From NCBI RefSeq assembly GCF_024181385.1, contig NZ_CP051305.1:1674001-1738000 (forward strand): a stretch of 64,000 bases of DNA, read 5' to 3'. This document shows, one piece after another, positions 9,159 through 17,874 of this stretch. Within the stretch, counting starts at the first letter, position 1. Each line of letters starts with the position of its first letter. Below the pieces are notes generated by a model. It ran no database searches. It was given only the letters and a program-made list of their open reading frames with translations, and had not been told where the DNA came from. The stretch is from Treponema sp. OMZ 798. GTDB taxonomy: Bacteria > Spirochaetota > Spirochaetia > Treponematales > Treponemataceae. The position numbers were made by a program, and so were the translations under genes.

Positions 9159-10328
9159 TTACTTCATTATGTAGGTTTTAATCGGCGGGAAGCCGTTAAA
9201 TTCTACTGAAGCATAACTGGATGTATAGGCACCGGTTGTAAGGAAGTATACCCTGTCTCCGGGCTTAAGGTTGGTAGGAAGACTGTATTTATAGTCTTCA
9301 TACATAATATCCATACTGTCACATGTAGGACCTGCCAAAACGACCTCACCCCATTTTTTGCAGCCCTCATCCTTATCGGTAACGATAGGATATTTTAAGG
9401 ACTCGTTTAGGGTTTCGATAAGACCGTTAAAGAGACCTGTATCAAGATATACCCATCTAAAGAGGGCTGTGTTGTTTTTGCGCGAAATCATAACAACCTC
9501 GGTTACCAAAATACCGCTGTCTCCTACAAGGGAGCGGCCGGGTTCCAAAATAATTCGGGGGCGTTCATCGCCGAAGTCATCTTCCAAGTATCTGTTGATT
9601 TCGGAAGCGTACTCGCTTAAATCGTTTGCAGGCGTAACATAAGAAGCAGGGAAGCCTCCTCCCATGTTTACCATCTCAAGCTTGATATCCTCTTCTTCTT
9701 CCAAAGAGCCCATGAGGTATTTTGTCTTTGCAATGGCATCGTTCCACTGACCGATATCCCTCTGCTGGCTTCCTACGTGGAAAGAAATACCATAAGGAAT
9801 AAGTCCTGAATCTCTAGCCTGAATACAAAGGTCATAAGCCATATCGGGATGGCAGCCGAATTTTCTTGACAGAGGCCAGTCGGCACTGGTGGTATTTTCA
9901 ACCAGAATTCTCACATAAACTCTTGAGCCGGGAGCAAATTGAGCTATATTTTTAAGGTCGTCCTTACTGTCTGTGGCAAACATCCTAACGCCTTTTTCAT
10001 AAAAATAAGCAATGTCTTTTGCTTTTTTTATGGTGTTACCGTAGCTGACTCTTTCAGGGCTTACACCTAATTTTAAAACCTTATCGAGTTCATAACGTGA
10101 AGCTATGTCAAAGCATGAGCCCATCTCATTGAGCATTGTAATAATTTCTTCGTGCGGGTTTGCCTTAATTGCATAAAAAACATCCGCATAGGGGAAATTT
10201 TCTTTTAACTTTTGATAATTTTTTTTGATTGTTTTTAGGTTGATAACAACACAGGGCGTTTCCAGATTTTCTGAAAAACTCATAAAGTGTTTCCACTCAG
10301 AATCGCTAATGTAATCCTTTCTTTCCAT
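9159..10328 (-). CDS. Ornithine/lysine-type PLP decarboxylase (fold III)
   Basis: Cytoplasmic pyridoxal-phosphate enzyme of the alanine-racemase-fold decarboxylases (eukaryotic ODC type), 389 residues. Visible landmarks: the Schiff-base lysine K55 in FYAIKANP, the HVGSQ phosphate region at 184-188, GGGFP at about 223-227, EPGR at 262-265, the catalytic cysteine C336 in GPTCDSMD, and the C-terminal TTGAYT. The likely reaction is decarboxylation of ornithine and/or lysine to putrescine/cadaverine, the first step of polyamine formation. The specificity segment LDTGLFNGLIETL does not let me choose between substrates. ATG follows GGGAGGT at ideal spacing, and a near-consensus promoter lies upstream. 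It heads a run with the LRR lipoprotein, a symporter and adk. Confidence 0.9.
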   Translation of the reverse strand: MERKDYISDSEWKHFMSFSENLETPCVVINLKTIKKNYQKLKENFPYADVFYAIKANPHEEIITMLNEMGSCFDIASRYELDKVLKLGVSPERVSYGNTIKKAKDIAYFYEKGVRMFATDSKDDLKNIAQFAPGSRVYVRILVENTTSADWPLSRKFGCHPDMAYDLCIQARDSGLIPYGISFHVGSQQRDIGQWNDAIAKTKYLMGSLEEEEDIKLEMVNMGGGFPASYVTPANDLSEYASEINRYLEDDFGDERPRIILEPGRSLVGDSGILVTEVVMISRKNNTALFRWVYLDTGLFNGLIETLNESLKYPIVTDKDEGCKKWGEVVLAGPTCDSMDIMYEDYKYSLPTNLKPGDRVYFLTTGAYTSSYASVEFNGFPPIKTYIMK

Positions 10329-10365
10329 TAGGCCGACCTCCCAAAAAATAGTAATAATAGATTAC

Positions 10366-10394
10366 CTTATAAAGCTATTTTGCATAACTGTCAA
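10366..10394 (-). promoter_or_regulatory. Sigma-70 promoter of the decarboxylase operon
   Basis: On the minus strand, TTGACA (10394-10389) is followed after exactly 17 bp by TATAAG (10371-10366). Transcription would start near 10359, giving a leader of about 30 nt with GGGAGGT before the ATG at 10328. A full-consensus -35 is notable for a housekeeping-type operon. Confidence 0.75.
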
Positions 10395-10477
10395 TAGTAT
10401 TAAGGCATAAAAAAGGCTTTTTTTTAATATTTTCAATCTAAAAACAGAAAAAACTTAATATTTTTCTATATATATGT

Positions 10478-10507
10478 ATTGAATATATTTCAATTTTGTG
10501 GTATTCT
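10478..10507 (+). promoter_or_regulatory. Promoter of rimP-nusA-infB operon with palindrome
   Basis: TTGAAT (10479-10484), a 17-bp spacer and TATTCT (10502-10507) form a plausible sigma-70 promoter. The -35 element is embedded in a perfect palindrome, ATTGAA-TATAT-TTCAAT (10478-10494), which might serve as an operator, though short AT-rich palindromes arise easily by chance. Confidence 0.5.
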
Positions 10508-10540
10508 GAGCCCTAGAACATATATTATCCTTATGTATTC

Positions 10541-10566
10541 GGAGTCGTTCAAACGGCTCCTTTTTT
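10541..10566 (+). promoter_or_regulatory. Terminator-like attenuator hairpin in rimP leader
   Basis: GGAGTCGTT (10541-10549) pairs with AACGGCTCC (10552-10560), one pair being G-U, and is followed at once by TTTTTT (10561-10566). This is a complete intrinsic terminator placed between the promoter and the rimP ribosome site. In Bacillus subtilis, nusA is controlled by NusA-dependent termination in the leader of its own operon; the same logic is likely here but is inferred. Confidence 0.75.
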
Positions 10567-10598
10567 GTATGCGAAGGGTATGTTGGGAGGAGGTTGAA

Positions 10599-11045
10599 GT
10601 GGAATTTATTCAAAAAAAAGATATTCCGTACTTTACCGAATGTGAACCTCTTGTTGAAGGACTCGGCTTTAAACTGGTTGATCTGAATGTCCTTCATAAA
10701 AAAGATGTTTGGCAGGTTAAGGCGGTAATAAAATCCGAAAAAGGGGTCGGTATCAAGGACTGTACCTCCGTACACAGAAGTCTTCAACCCCGTATTGAAG
10801 CCCTCATAGGCTCGCAAGACGTAGCGATGGAAGTCAGCTCTCCGGGAATAAACCGGCTTGTAAAGCGGGCTGTCGAGTTTTACGCCTTTATAGGAGAACA
10901 AGCCCAAATTTGGGACAACAGTATTACTGACTGGCGGCACGGAATTATAAGAGAAGTAAATTCCGAAGGCCTTGTTTTAAATTCTGATAATCAAGACATT
11001 CAAATTCCGTATCAGGATATAAAAAAAGCCAGATGTAATCTTTAA
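10599..11045 (+). CDS. rimP: Ribosome maturation factor RimP
   Basis: Cytoplasmic factor needed for 30S subunit maturation, 148 residues. The start is taken as GTG 10599 because GGGAGGAGG (10585-10593) stands 5 bp before it; an in-frame ATG at 10569 lies between the terminator hairpin and this ribosome site and is less likely. The sequence shows the RimP pattern: an N-terminal domain with GLGFKLVDLNVLHK and VWQVKAVIKSEKGVGIKDC, the central EVSSPGINRLVKRAVEFYAFIG (the diagnostic SPG-R-L motif), and an SH3-like C-terminal domain ending IPYQDIKKARCNL. The first gene of the classic rimP-nusA-infB-rbfA-truB cluster; the gap to nusA is 35 bp. Confidence 0.93.
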   Translation: MEFIQKKDIPYFTECEPLVEGLGFKLVDLNVLHKKDVWQVKAVIKSEKGVGIKDCTSVHRSLQPRIEALIGSQDVAMEVSSPGINRLVKRAVEFYAFIGEQAQIWDNSITDWRHGIIREVNSEGLVLNSDNQDIQIPYQDIKKARCNL

Positions 11046-11080
11046 GAATAATTTTAGCTTTGTTAAGGAGATTTAATGAA

Positions 11081-12568
11081 ATGTCTGAAGGAATAATCGA
11101 GGCAATTCGGGAATTTGCGCAGGAAAAAGGGATTGATGACGATTTTGTTTTACACATTGTAGAACAGGCCCTAAAAGCGTCTTATAAAAAACAATTCGGA
11201 ACAGATGCAAATGCCGTATTTAATGAAGAAACAGGAAAGATATACTCAAAGAAAATAATAACGGAGCAGGCAAAAACTCCTGTTTTTGATATCGGCTTAG
11301 AAGAAGCAAAAAAACTTGCCCCCTCCTGCGAGGCCGGCGATGAACTCTTAGTTGAAGTCGATCCGAAAACCTTCGGCATTAATTCTGTCAAGGTCGGAAT
11401 GCAAAGAGCAATCCAATGTATAAGAGAAATGCAAAAAGACTCTCTTTATGCAGAATACAGTACAAAGGTAGGCGAAATCATCATCGGCTACTACCATAGA
11501 GAACGCAACGGAAACATCTATGTAGATTTGGGAAAGGTCGAAGGCTTATTACCTAAAAAATATCAGTCTCCGGGAGATCACTTCGGACGAAATGTGGCAG
11601 CCGGAGAAGAATCAAGAATAAAGGCTCTTGTACGGGAAGTAAAAAAACACCGACAGTCAAATGTAGTACAGCTAATCCTTTCAAGAACCGATGCGGAATT
11701 TGTAAGACAGATACTGGAGCTGGAAGTACCTGAAATTGAAAGCGGAATAGTAAAAATTCATAATATTGTAAGAGAACCCGGTTATAGAACAAAGATATCG
11801 GTTTCAACAGACAGGGATGATATAGATCCTGTAGGAGCCTGTGTTGGAGCAAAGGGAGCTAGAATTCAAGCAGTCATCGCAGAACTGGATGATGAAAAGA
11901 TAGATATTCTGCCGTACTCCGAAGATCCTAAGGCTTATATAAAAAGTGCCCTTTCGCCTGCTGAGGTTATGGATGTTATTATCTTTGATGCAGAAAAAAA
12001 GAAGGCATATGCAATAGTATCCGACTCCCAATTGTCATTGGCTATAGGAAAGCAAGGTTTGAATGTGCGTCTTGCAAACCGCCTTGTAGACTGGAACATA
12101 GAAGTAAAAACCGAAGAACAGTATAAAAAGATGGATATTTATACTGATGCACGAAAGGCTGTTGAAAACTTATTTACCGATGAAGATAAGGATGAAGAGG
12201 AAGAGTATGAGGAAATTTCCAATGTTTCCGAACTTCCCGGAATTACCGAAGACATTCTAACGGTATTACGCAATAACGAAATTGAAGACGTACAAGACTT
12301 GATTAATATGGAAGATGATGAAATCAGGGCCTTGGAAGGTCTTACCGCCGAAATGGCTGATACTCTTCTTGACATTATAGCTAATGCCGTTGAAGTTGTA
12401 GAAGACGATGAAGATGAAAGCGATGAAGAAAGCGAACCTGTTTCGGATGATGAGGGAGAGGTTGAAGAATTCGAATGCCCTGAGTGCGGTCATAAAATAA
12501 CGATAGATATGACAAAATGCCCTAATTGCGGAGTAGATCTTGCTTTTGAATATGAGGACGAAGAGTAG
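11081..12568 (+). CDS. nusA: Transcription elongation/termination factor NusA
   Basis: RNA polymerase-binding factor for pausing, termination and antitermination, 495 residues from ATG 11081 (AAGGAG at 11065-11070). Order of domains: N-terminal RNAP-binding domain (about 1-125), S1 domain (GEIIIGYYHRERNGNIYVDLGKVEGLLP), KH1 and KH2 (CVGAKGARIQAVIAEL and LAIGKQGLNVRLANRL), then a helix-hairpin-helix repeat (about 375-430). The C-terminus is unusual: an acidic stretch (about 430-460) runs into a zinc ribbon with C466, C469, C480 and C483. Most NusA proteins end after KH2 or after acidic AR repeats, so the ribbon is a lineage add-on. infB follows after 7 bp. Confidence 0.96.
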   Translation: MSEGIIEAIREFAQEKGIDDDFVLHIVEQALKASYKKQFGTDANAVFNEETGKIYSKKIITEQAKTPVFDIGLEEAKKLAPSCEAGDELLVEVDPKTFGINSVKVGMQRAIQCIREMQKDSLYAEYSTKVGEIIIGYYHRERNGNIYVDLGKVEGLLPKKYQSPGDHFGRNVAAGEESRIKALVREVKKHRQSNVVQLILSRTDAEFVRQILELEVPEIESGIVKIHNIVREPGYRTKISVSTDRDDIDPVGACVGAKGARIQAVIAELDDEKIDILPYSEDPKAYIKSALSPAEVMDVIIFDAEKKKAYAIVSDSQLSLAIGKQGLNVRLANRLVDWNIEVKTEEQYKKMDIYTDARKAVENLFTDEDKDEEEEYEEISNVSELPGITEDILTVLRNNEIEDVQDLINMEDDEIRALEGLTAEMADTLLDIIANAVEVVEDDEDESDEESEPVSDDEGEVEEFECPECGHKITIDMTKCPNCGVDLAFEYEDEE

Positions 12569-12575
12569 GAGTAAT

Positions 12576-15278
12576 ATGGATATAGAAAACACAAATAAAC
12601 CTGATGTAATTCTCAACAAAAAAAGCGGTAAAGCAGCAGAAGCTAAGCCTGAGTCCGTAAAAACAGACTCTAAAAAAAAGGTCGTTGTAAAGGTTTCAAA
12701 AACTTCGACAGGAAAATCCAAGAAGCCTGAATCTTCCGAAGAATCTTCAGGCGGTAAAACATCCGGAAAACAGGTTATTTCCGTTAAAAAGGTTTCGCCC
12801 CAGAGCTCAAAACCTGTAGATACCTCTGCAAAAGAAAGAAAACCGGATGAAAGGCTTGATGAAACAAAGAAGGCTCCACCTCGCGCTGAAGATAAGAGGA
12901 GCGATCAGCCTTCCGCACAAAATGAAAAGCGAAGTTCCGATTCCGTAAAACCGGATTCGGTAAAAAGGGAAGAAAAACAGCCTGAAAGAAAAAAGCCGGC
13001 AGCTTCTTCGATAGAATCGATAGATTTTGCAAGCAAACGGCCTAATGTAAAAGCCGGTAACCTTGCAGACTCAGGCCGAAGAAATAACCGCAGCCAAGGT
13101 AACCGCCCTCAAAGACCCGGAGGTCAGGGTCAAGGCCAAACCGGACAAGGGCGCAGACGTGAAAGCAATTTTTCGGGAGCCCAAGCCCGTGCCTACTCGG
13201 ACGGAAAAAAGCAGGGCTTTAGAACAGGTCAAGGCGGACAGCAGGGACGAACAGGCGACAGGCCTCAAAACAGGCCCGGCTTCGGCGGCCCAAGGCCCGG
13301 AGCAGCTCCGGCCCCTATTCCTGTCGAAAAAAACAAGGCTCAAACAAATAAAAAAGCCCACAAGGCCAAAAAAGAAATATATAACAAGAAAAACAAGGAA
13401 GACGAATTTTTTGAAGAACGCCTCTTAAATCAAAAGAAAAAGCAAAAAGAAAAAATTCATAATATTCCTAAACAGATCGAGATAATGGAATCGATTTCCG
13501 TTTCCGAATTGGCCAAGAAGATGAACCTAAAGGCTTCCGAGCTTATCGGAAAACTCATGGGCATGGGAATGATGGTTACCATGAATCAGTCCATCGATGC
13601 CGACACGGCCACCATTCTTGCATCGGAATATGAATGCGATGTCAAGATTGTAAGCCTCTATGATGAAACGGTTATCGAAAGCAAGGAAGACGATTTATCG
13701 GAACTGAACCCGAGGCCGCCCGTTGTAACCATAATGGGACACGTTGACCACGGTAAGACTAAGACCCTTGACGCAATCCGAAGCTCCAACGTTATAGCAG
13801 GAGAGTTCGGAGGAATTACCCAGCACATAGGTGCTTATACGGTAAACACCCACGGAGGAAAAATTACCTTCCTCGATACTCCCGGTCACGAAGCCTTTAC
13901 CATGATGCGTGCACGAGGAGCGGAAATTACCGATATAGTTGTTTTGGTAGTTGCTGCCGATGACGGCGTTATGCCCCAAACAATCGAAGCCATCAACCAC
14001 GCACGCGATGCAAAGGTTCCTATAATAGTTGCAGTAAACAAGGTCGATAAACCTGAGGCAAATGTAGACAAGGTAAAAACCCGCCTTTCCGAATTGGGTC
14101 TTATGCCCGAAGAATGGGGCGGAGACACCATGTTTGTCGAAATCTCGGCTCTAAAAAAATTGGGATTGGATAACCTCCTTGATACAATCCTCCTTCAAGC
14201 CGAGGTGCTTGAGCTTAAGGCCAACTATACATGCAATGCGGAAGGAAAGGTTATAGAATCCCGCATTGACCACGGAAGAGGCGTCGTTGCAACAATTATC
14301 GTTCAGCGCGGAACCTTGAGAACGGGAGATCCTTATGTTGCAGGTATTTATTCGGGCCGTGTAAGAGCCATTTTCAATGACAGGGGAGAAAAAATCGACG
14401 AAGCGACCCCCAGTATGCCTGTTGAAATTCTCGGTCTTGAAGGTATGCCCAATGCAGGAGATCCCTTCCAAGTTACCGATTCGGAACGCATTGCCCGCCA
14501 GATTTCGGATAAGAGGCAGGAACTCAAAAGATTTGAAGATTCAAGGAACGTTAAGAAGGTTACCCTCGATAACCTCTATGAAACAATCCATGACGGCGAA
14601 ATATTGGAGCTCAAGGTTATCATCAAGGGAGACGTTCAAGGTTCGGTAGAAGCCTTAAAGCAATCCTTGGAAAAACTTTCTACGCCAGAAATAAGGCTCA
14701 ACGTAATACACGCTTCGGCAGGTGCAATCAATGACTCCGATGTTATGCTTGCAGCAGCGGACTCGAACGCTCTTATTATAGGATTTAACGTACGCCCCAC
14801 TCCTCAGGCCAAACTTTTGGCCGATCAGGAAAAGGTCGACATAAGAAAATACACGGTTATCTACAAGGCTGTTGAAGAAATTCAGATGGCCATGGAAGGA
14901 ATGCTTTCGCCCGATATTAAAGAACAGGTTATCGGTATGGTTGAAGTTAGAAATACCTTTAAGGTTCCCAAAATCGGAAAGATTGCCGGCTGTTATGTTC
15001 TTGAAGGCGTCGTAAAGAGAAACTGTGCAGTACACGTTATCCGTGAAGGCATAGTCGTTCACTCGGGAAAACTTTCTTCATTGAAGAGGTTCAAGGACGA
15101 TGCAAAAGAAGTTGCAGCAGGCTTTGAATGCGGTATCGGCATCGAAGACTTTAACGATATACAGGTCGATGACCAATTAGAAATTATCGAGATGATTCAG
15201 GTTGCCCGAAAGTTGAGCGACAGCGAACACTACAAGGCGCCCGAAATCAAAGAAGAAGGAACCGAAACCAATGAGTGA
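12576..15278 (+). CDS. infB: Translation initiation factor IF-2
   Basis: GTPase that brings fMet-tRNA to the 30S subunit; 900 residues from ATG 12576 (AGGAG at 12567-12571). Residues 1-290 are a basic, low-complexity, Lys/Ser/Gly/Gln/Arg-rich arm. The IF2_N domain follows ([20 protein letters not shown], about residues 306-325). The G domain has G1 [11 protein letters not shown]3 [15 protein letters not shown] and G4 NKVDK. Domains II to IV follow, with [13 protein letters not shown] and the C-terminal C2 domain ending near [12 protein letters not shown]. It overlaps rbfA by 8 bp. The coding bias of the N-terminal arm creates long spurious frames on other strands. Confidence 0.97.
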   Translation: MDIENTNKPDVILNKKSGKAAEAKPESVKTDSKKKVVVKVSKTSTGKSKKPESSEESSGGKTSGKQVISVKKVSPQSSKPVDTSAKERKPDERLDETKKAPPRAEDKRSDQPSAQNEKRSSDSVKPDSVKREEKQPERKKPAASSIESIDFASKRPNVKAGNLADSGRRNNRSQGNRPQRPGGQGQGQTGQGRRRESNFSGAQARAYSDGKKQGFRTGQGGQQGRTGDRPQNRPGFGGPRPGAAPAPIPVEKNKAQTNKKAHKAKKEIYNKKNKEDEFFEERLLNQKKKQKEKIHNIPKQIEIMESISVSELAKKMNLKASELIGKLMGMGMMVTMNQSIDADTATILASEYECDVKIVSLYDETVIESKEDDLSELNPRPPVVTIMGHVDHGKTKTLDAIRSSNVIAGEFGGITQHIGAYTVNTHGGKITFLDTPGHEAFTMMRARGAEITDIVVLVVAADDGVMPQTIEAINHARDAKVPIIVAVNKVDKPEANVDKVKTRLSELGLMPEEWGGDTMFVEISALKKLGLDNLLDTILLQAEVLELKANYTCNAEGKVIESRIDHGRGVVATIIVQRGTLRTGDPYVAGIYSGRVRAIFNDRGEKIDEATPSMPVEILGLEGMPNAGDPFQVTDSERIARQISDKRQELKRFEDSRNVKKVTLDNLYETIHDGEILELKVIIKGDVQGSVEALKQSLEKLSTPEIRLNVIHASAGAINDSDVMLAAADSNALIIGFNVRPTPQAKLLADQEKVDIRKYTVIYKAVEEIQMAMEGMLSPDIKEQVIGMVEVRNTFKVPKIGKIAGCYVLEGVVKRNCAVHVIREGIVVHSGKLSSLKRFKDDAKEVAAGFECGIGIEDFNDIQVDDQLEIIEMIQVARKLSDSEHYKAPEIKEEGTETNE

Positions 15279-15645
15279 GTTTAGGCTTGCCAGATTAGGA
15301 GAGCAGATAAGGGAAGAAATCTCAAGCCTTATCTGCTCGGGCAAAATAAAAGATCCGAGAGTTTCTTCTCTTCTTTCGGTTAACAGGGTAATTGTTTCAG
15401 GCGACCTTGCCTATGCTAAGGTCTATGTTTCAAGCTTTTTGGATGAACATAAGACAAAGCAGGGTGTCCGCGGCTTGGAAAATGCATCGGGCTTTATAAG
15501 AACCAGCCTTGCAAAAAAACTTCACATAAGGCAGTGCCCCGAACTCAGCTTTATATTCGATAAGAGTATAAAGGAAGGAATCGACATGGTAAACAAACTT
15601 GAAAGCCTTGAATATTTTACCGAGCCTGATGAAGACCTATCTTAA
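15271..15645 (+). CDS. rbfA: 30S ribosome-binding factor RbfA
   Basis: Small KH-like cytoplasmic protein, 124 residues, that assists late 16S rRNA processing and 30S maturation. Family features: [19 protein letters not shown] at the N-terminus, DPRVSSLLSVNRVIVSGDLAYAKVYVS in the middle, and LAKKLHIRQCPELSFIFDKSI towards the end. The ATG overlaps the infB stop by 8 bp, so translation is probably coupled; truB starts 2 bp after its stop. Confidence 0.94.
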   Translation: MSEFRLARLGEQIREEISSLICSGKIKDPRVSSLLSVNRVIVSGDLAYAKVYVSSFLDEHKTKQGVRGLENASGFIRTSLAKKLHIRQCPELSFIFDKSIKEGIDMVNKLESLEYFTEPDEDLS

Positions 15646-15647
15646 AA

Positions 15648-16703
15648 ATGGAACAAAATAAAAACCTGATAGTCCCGTTTGCAAAGCAGGCGGGATTAAC
15701 CAGCTTTGCCTCAATGTCGGCCGTAAAAAAAGCCCTTTCGACAAAAAAGGTAGGCCACACAGGAACCTTGGATCTTTTTGCAGACGGCCTTTTGGTTCTT
15801 CTTACAGGGCAATTAACCCGCCTTGCCGATATAATTTCGGCCGAAAAAAAGGCCTATGAAGCATGGATGGAATTCGGAATAGAAACGGATACCCTCGATC
15901 CTGAGGGCGAGATTATCGCCGAGGCTCCCCTTCCCTCTTATAAAAATTTAACGGAAGCAATCCCCTCTTTTTTAGGCAAAATACTCCAAAGACCGCCCGA
16001 ATTTTCTGCAATAAAGATAAACGGAAAGCGGGCTTCCGACAGAATACGCAGCGGAGAAAAGATAGAAATTGCATCGCGGAAAATAGAAATTTTTAAGCTA
16101 AATTTAAAAAAAATAATTACCGATGGCGGTTTGGAATTTACAGAAAGTGATTTTTTAAACATAAATGCCGATACAAAGATAAAATATACCCATATAAGCG
16201 TGGAATGTTCAAAGGGAACCTACATACGCTCCCTTGTAAGGGACATGGCAAAAAAAGCTCACTCCTGTGCCTATGTCTCGGCCTTGCGGAGAACTGCCGT
16301 TGGAAGCTTTAAGCTTGAAGAGGCTGCAGGTTTTTCTCTATTAGATGATTTTTCTGCAGCACCTCATGAGAGTTTTTGCAATATGGATGATAAGCCGGTT
16401 TTCTACAAACCGAAAGAGATTGAAATTTCAGAAATAGAGGCAAAGGCTTTTTCATTCTCGCCTAAAACGGCAGAAAGCCTAAGATTACCTCAAATCTTTT
16501 TGGATAGAAGGTATCTAAACGATTTTTATAACGGGAAAAAAATGAAAACCAATTGGTTTTTAAACGATGAAGAAGTTTTCAAAAATACCAACGGCTCAGC
16601 TTCAGAGAAGAAAAAAACATGTGTATTTTGCGATAATTTATGGATAGGTATTATAGGAATAAGCAAAAACTATTTGAAATATGAAACCGTTATAAAAAAC
16701 TAA
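15648..16703 (+). CDS. truB: tRNA pseudouridine(55) synthase TruB
   Basis: Makes pseudouridine 55 in the tRNA T-loop. The catalytic aspartate is D42 in HTGTLDLFADGLL (most relatives have HTGTLDPLATG, so the local sequence is diverged). Further TruB motifs are AYEAWMEFGIETDTLDPEG, QRPPEFSAIKINGKRA and KGTYIRSLVRDMA, then VSALRRTAVGSFKLEEA. At 351 residues it is longer than E. coli TruB (314). The C-terminal 70 residues are not a recognisable PUA domain, and contain CVFCDNLWIGIIGI at the end. Last gene of the rimP-nusA operon, followed by a terminator. Confidence 0.93.
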   Translation: MEQNKNLIVPFAKQAGLTSFASMSAVKKALSTKKVGHTGTLDLFADGLLVLLTGQLTRLADIISAEKKAYEAWMEFGIETDTLDPEGEIIAEAPLPSYKNLTEAIPSFLGKILQRPPEFSAIKINGKRASDRIRSGEKIEIASRKIEIFKLNLKKIITDGGLEFTESDFLNINADTKIKYTHISVECSKGTYIRSLVRDMAKKAHSCAYVSALRRTAVGSFKLEEAAGFSLLDDFSAAPHESFCNMDDKPVFYKPKEIEISEIEAKAFSFSPKTAESLRLPQIFLDRRYLNDFYNGKKMKTNWFLNDEEVFKNTNGSASEKKKTCVFCDNLWIGIIGISKNYLKYETVIKN

Positions 16704-16739
16704 AGGCCTAGCGCTTTAATTCAAAACGTTAAGCCTTTT
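16702..16739. terminator. Terminator after truB
   Basis: A 12-bp stem with one mismatch and one G-U pair: AAAGGCCTAGCG (16702-16713) with CGTTAAGCCTTT (16727-16738), loop of 13 nt, followed by TTA. The short A and T runs at both sides let it act in both directions, separating truB from the convergent small zinc protein gene. Confidence 0.6.
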
Positions 16740-16763
16740 AGACGGTAAGTCTATTTTTTTAAC

Positions 16764-16994
16764 TTACTGTAATGCATGTCTTCCTGAAGGAGAAGCCGAA
16801 CAGCGTATACCGTAGCTGGTTACAACTCTGTCTCCTAAAGTTTTTGTCTCACGGCCGCAGTGAATACAATGCGAACCGTCAGCTATGATAACATGTTTTT
16901 TTGACACGCTCGCAGGACACTTATATCCGTTATCGTCACTTTCCAAGTTCGGTCCTACAGGCCTAACTTCTTTTCCGCAATATTTACACTTCAT
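16764..16994 (-). CDS. Double zinc-knuckle miniprotein, unknown function
   Basis: A 76-residue protein not assignable to a named family. It consists of two tandem units of about 37 residues with the same spacing: CKYCGKEVRPVG...GYKCPASVSKKH (unit 1, from residue 3) and CIHCGRETKTLG...GIRCSASPSGRH (unit 2, from about residue 43). Each has C-x-x-C-G, a C about 22 residues further on, the following A-S and a H 6-7 residues later, suggesting a C3H metal site in each unit. The protein is basic and probably cytoplasmic. It is monocistronic, convergent with truB, with AGGAGTTATTTT just before the ATG. Nucleic-acid binding or a metal-dependent structural role would fit the shape but is conjecture. 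Confidence 0.75.
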   Translation of the reverse strand: MKCKYCGKEVRPVGPNLESDDNGYKCPASVSKKHVIIADGSHCIHCGRETKTLGDRVVTSYGIRCSASPSGRHALQ

Positions 16995-17349
16995 AAAATA
17001 ACTCCTGACCTTGTTTGATTGCTATAATTTTCGGCATAATAAATGCTTTATATTAAAGGCTTAATTTGATATTTAGTTACAAAATACCATAATATACTTA
17101 AAGTAAGATATAAGATAAAATTTACTCAATTTTAGGAAAATCGTCAAGAGAAATTTTCACGAACAGTAAATTTTATGAATTTAAAGGGTCTATTTTGTTT
17201 CCAAGAACTTTCAGAACTGAAAAAATTAACCAAATAATTTTTATAAACCCGTGTAATCTGTAATAAATAAAAATAGCCGGTTACACGGTATCTGCTCCCT
17301 TGAATTTTTATCAAAATATAATTAAAATACTCTTAAAGGAGCTCACTCT
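16995..17349. other. AT-rich intergenic region with two long inverted repeats
   Basis: A 355-bp stretch between the divergent zinc-knuckle and GNAT genes with no coding sequence I can support. It holds two inverted repeats: AAAATTTACT (17117-17126) with AGTAAATTTT (17165-17174), and CCGTGTAA (17249-17256) with TTACACGG (17281-17288). The second lies just upstream of a possible promoter for the GNAT gene, TTGAAT (17300-17305), 17 bp, TAAAAT (17323-17328), and so could be an operator. AAGGAG at 17335-17340 serves ATG 17350. Confidence 0.45.
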
Positions 17350-17874
17350 ATGATCTTATTAGAAAAAATAAATGAGAACTCTTATAAGCTTATAAAACAG
17401 AATATGATTAAAAATCTAGCCGAAGCTCTTATTCAAACTAAAAAAGCAAAAGCATTAACAGCTATTGATCTAGCAGAAAAAGAACTTAACAACATATTGA
17501 CAGAAGGCATAAAAACAAAGAATCACAATCTATATATTATTAAAAACAACAGTCAAAAAATAGGCTATCTTTGGTATTTTATAATTACACATAATAAAGC
17601 AACATTTCCTTTTGTGATGGATATAAACATAGATGAAAAATATAAAAATAAAGGTTATGGAAAACAAACCATGATACTGCTTGAAAAAGAAATTATCAAT
17701 TTAGGTTATAATAAAATAAGACTTCACGTACTTTTAAGTAATACAATTGCATATAATATGTATAAACACTTAAATTATAAAACCATTAAAAGAATAGATG
17801 GTGGAGAAATATTGGAAAAGAAATTAAGTGCAAGCTTTCAAGGAGACCTAAATATGTATGCACACACACTGTAA
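17350..17874 (+). CDS. GNAT-family N-acetyltransferase
   Basis: Cytoplasmic acetyl-CoA-dependent acetyltransferase of unknown substrate, 174 residues. Motif A with the acetyl-CoA pyrophosphate loop is visible as INIDEKYKNKGYGKQTMILLEKEI (residues 94-117; the Q/R-x-x-G-x-G/A site is KNKGYGK). The motif B end is LSNTIAYNMYKHLNYKTIKR. A typical GNAT would end at about EILEKKL (residue 158); here the frame runs 16 more residues through a second ribosome site (AAGGAG) and an ATG (17854), stopping just after a (CA)4 run. Either the tail is natural translational overlap or a result of the downstream frameshift. Very AT-rich codon use compared with the rimP operon suggests transfer or relaxed selection. 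Confidence 0.85.
   Translation: MILLEKINENSYKLIKQNMIKNLAEALIQTKKAKALTAIDLAEKELNNILTEGIKTKNHNLYIIKNNSQKIGYLWYFIITHNKATFPFVMDINIDEKYKNKGYGKQTMILLEKEIINLGYNKIRLHVLLSNTIAYNMYKHLNYKTIKRIDGGEILEKKLSASFQGDLNMYAHTL

Noticed and set aside
12266..12721. Antisense frame across the nusA/infB junction with hydrophobic stretches
   Set aside because: Apparent membrane segments come from reading Lys/Glu-rich codons backwards; no start signals.
13071..13361. Long antisense frame inside infB
   Set aside because: It lies opposite the low-complexity basic arm of IF-2, whose biased codons keep other frames open; no ribosome site or protein-like features.
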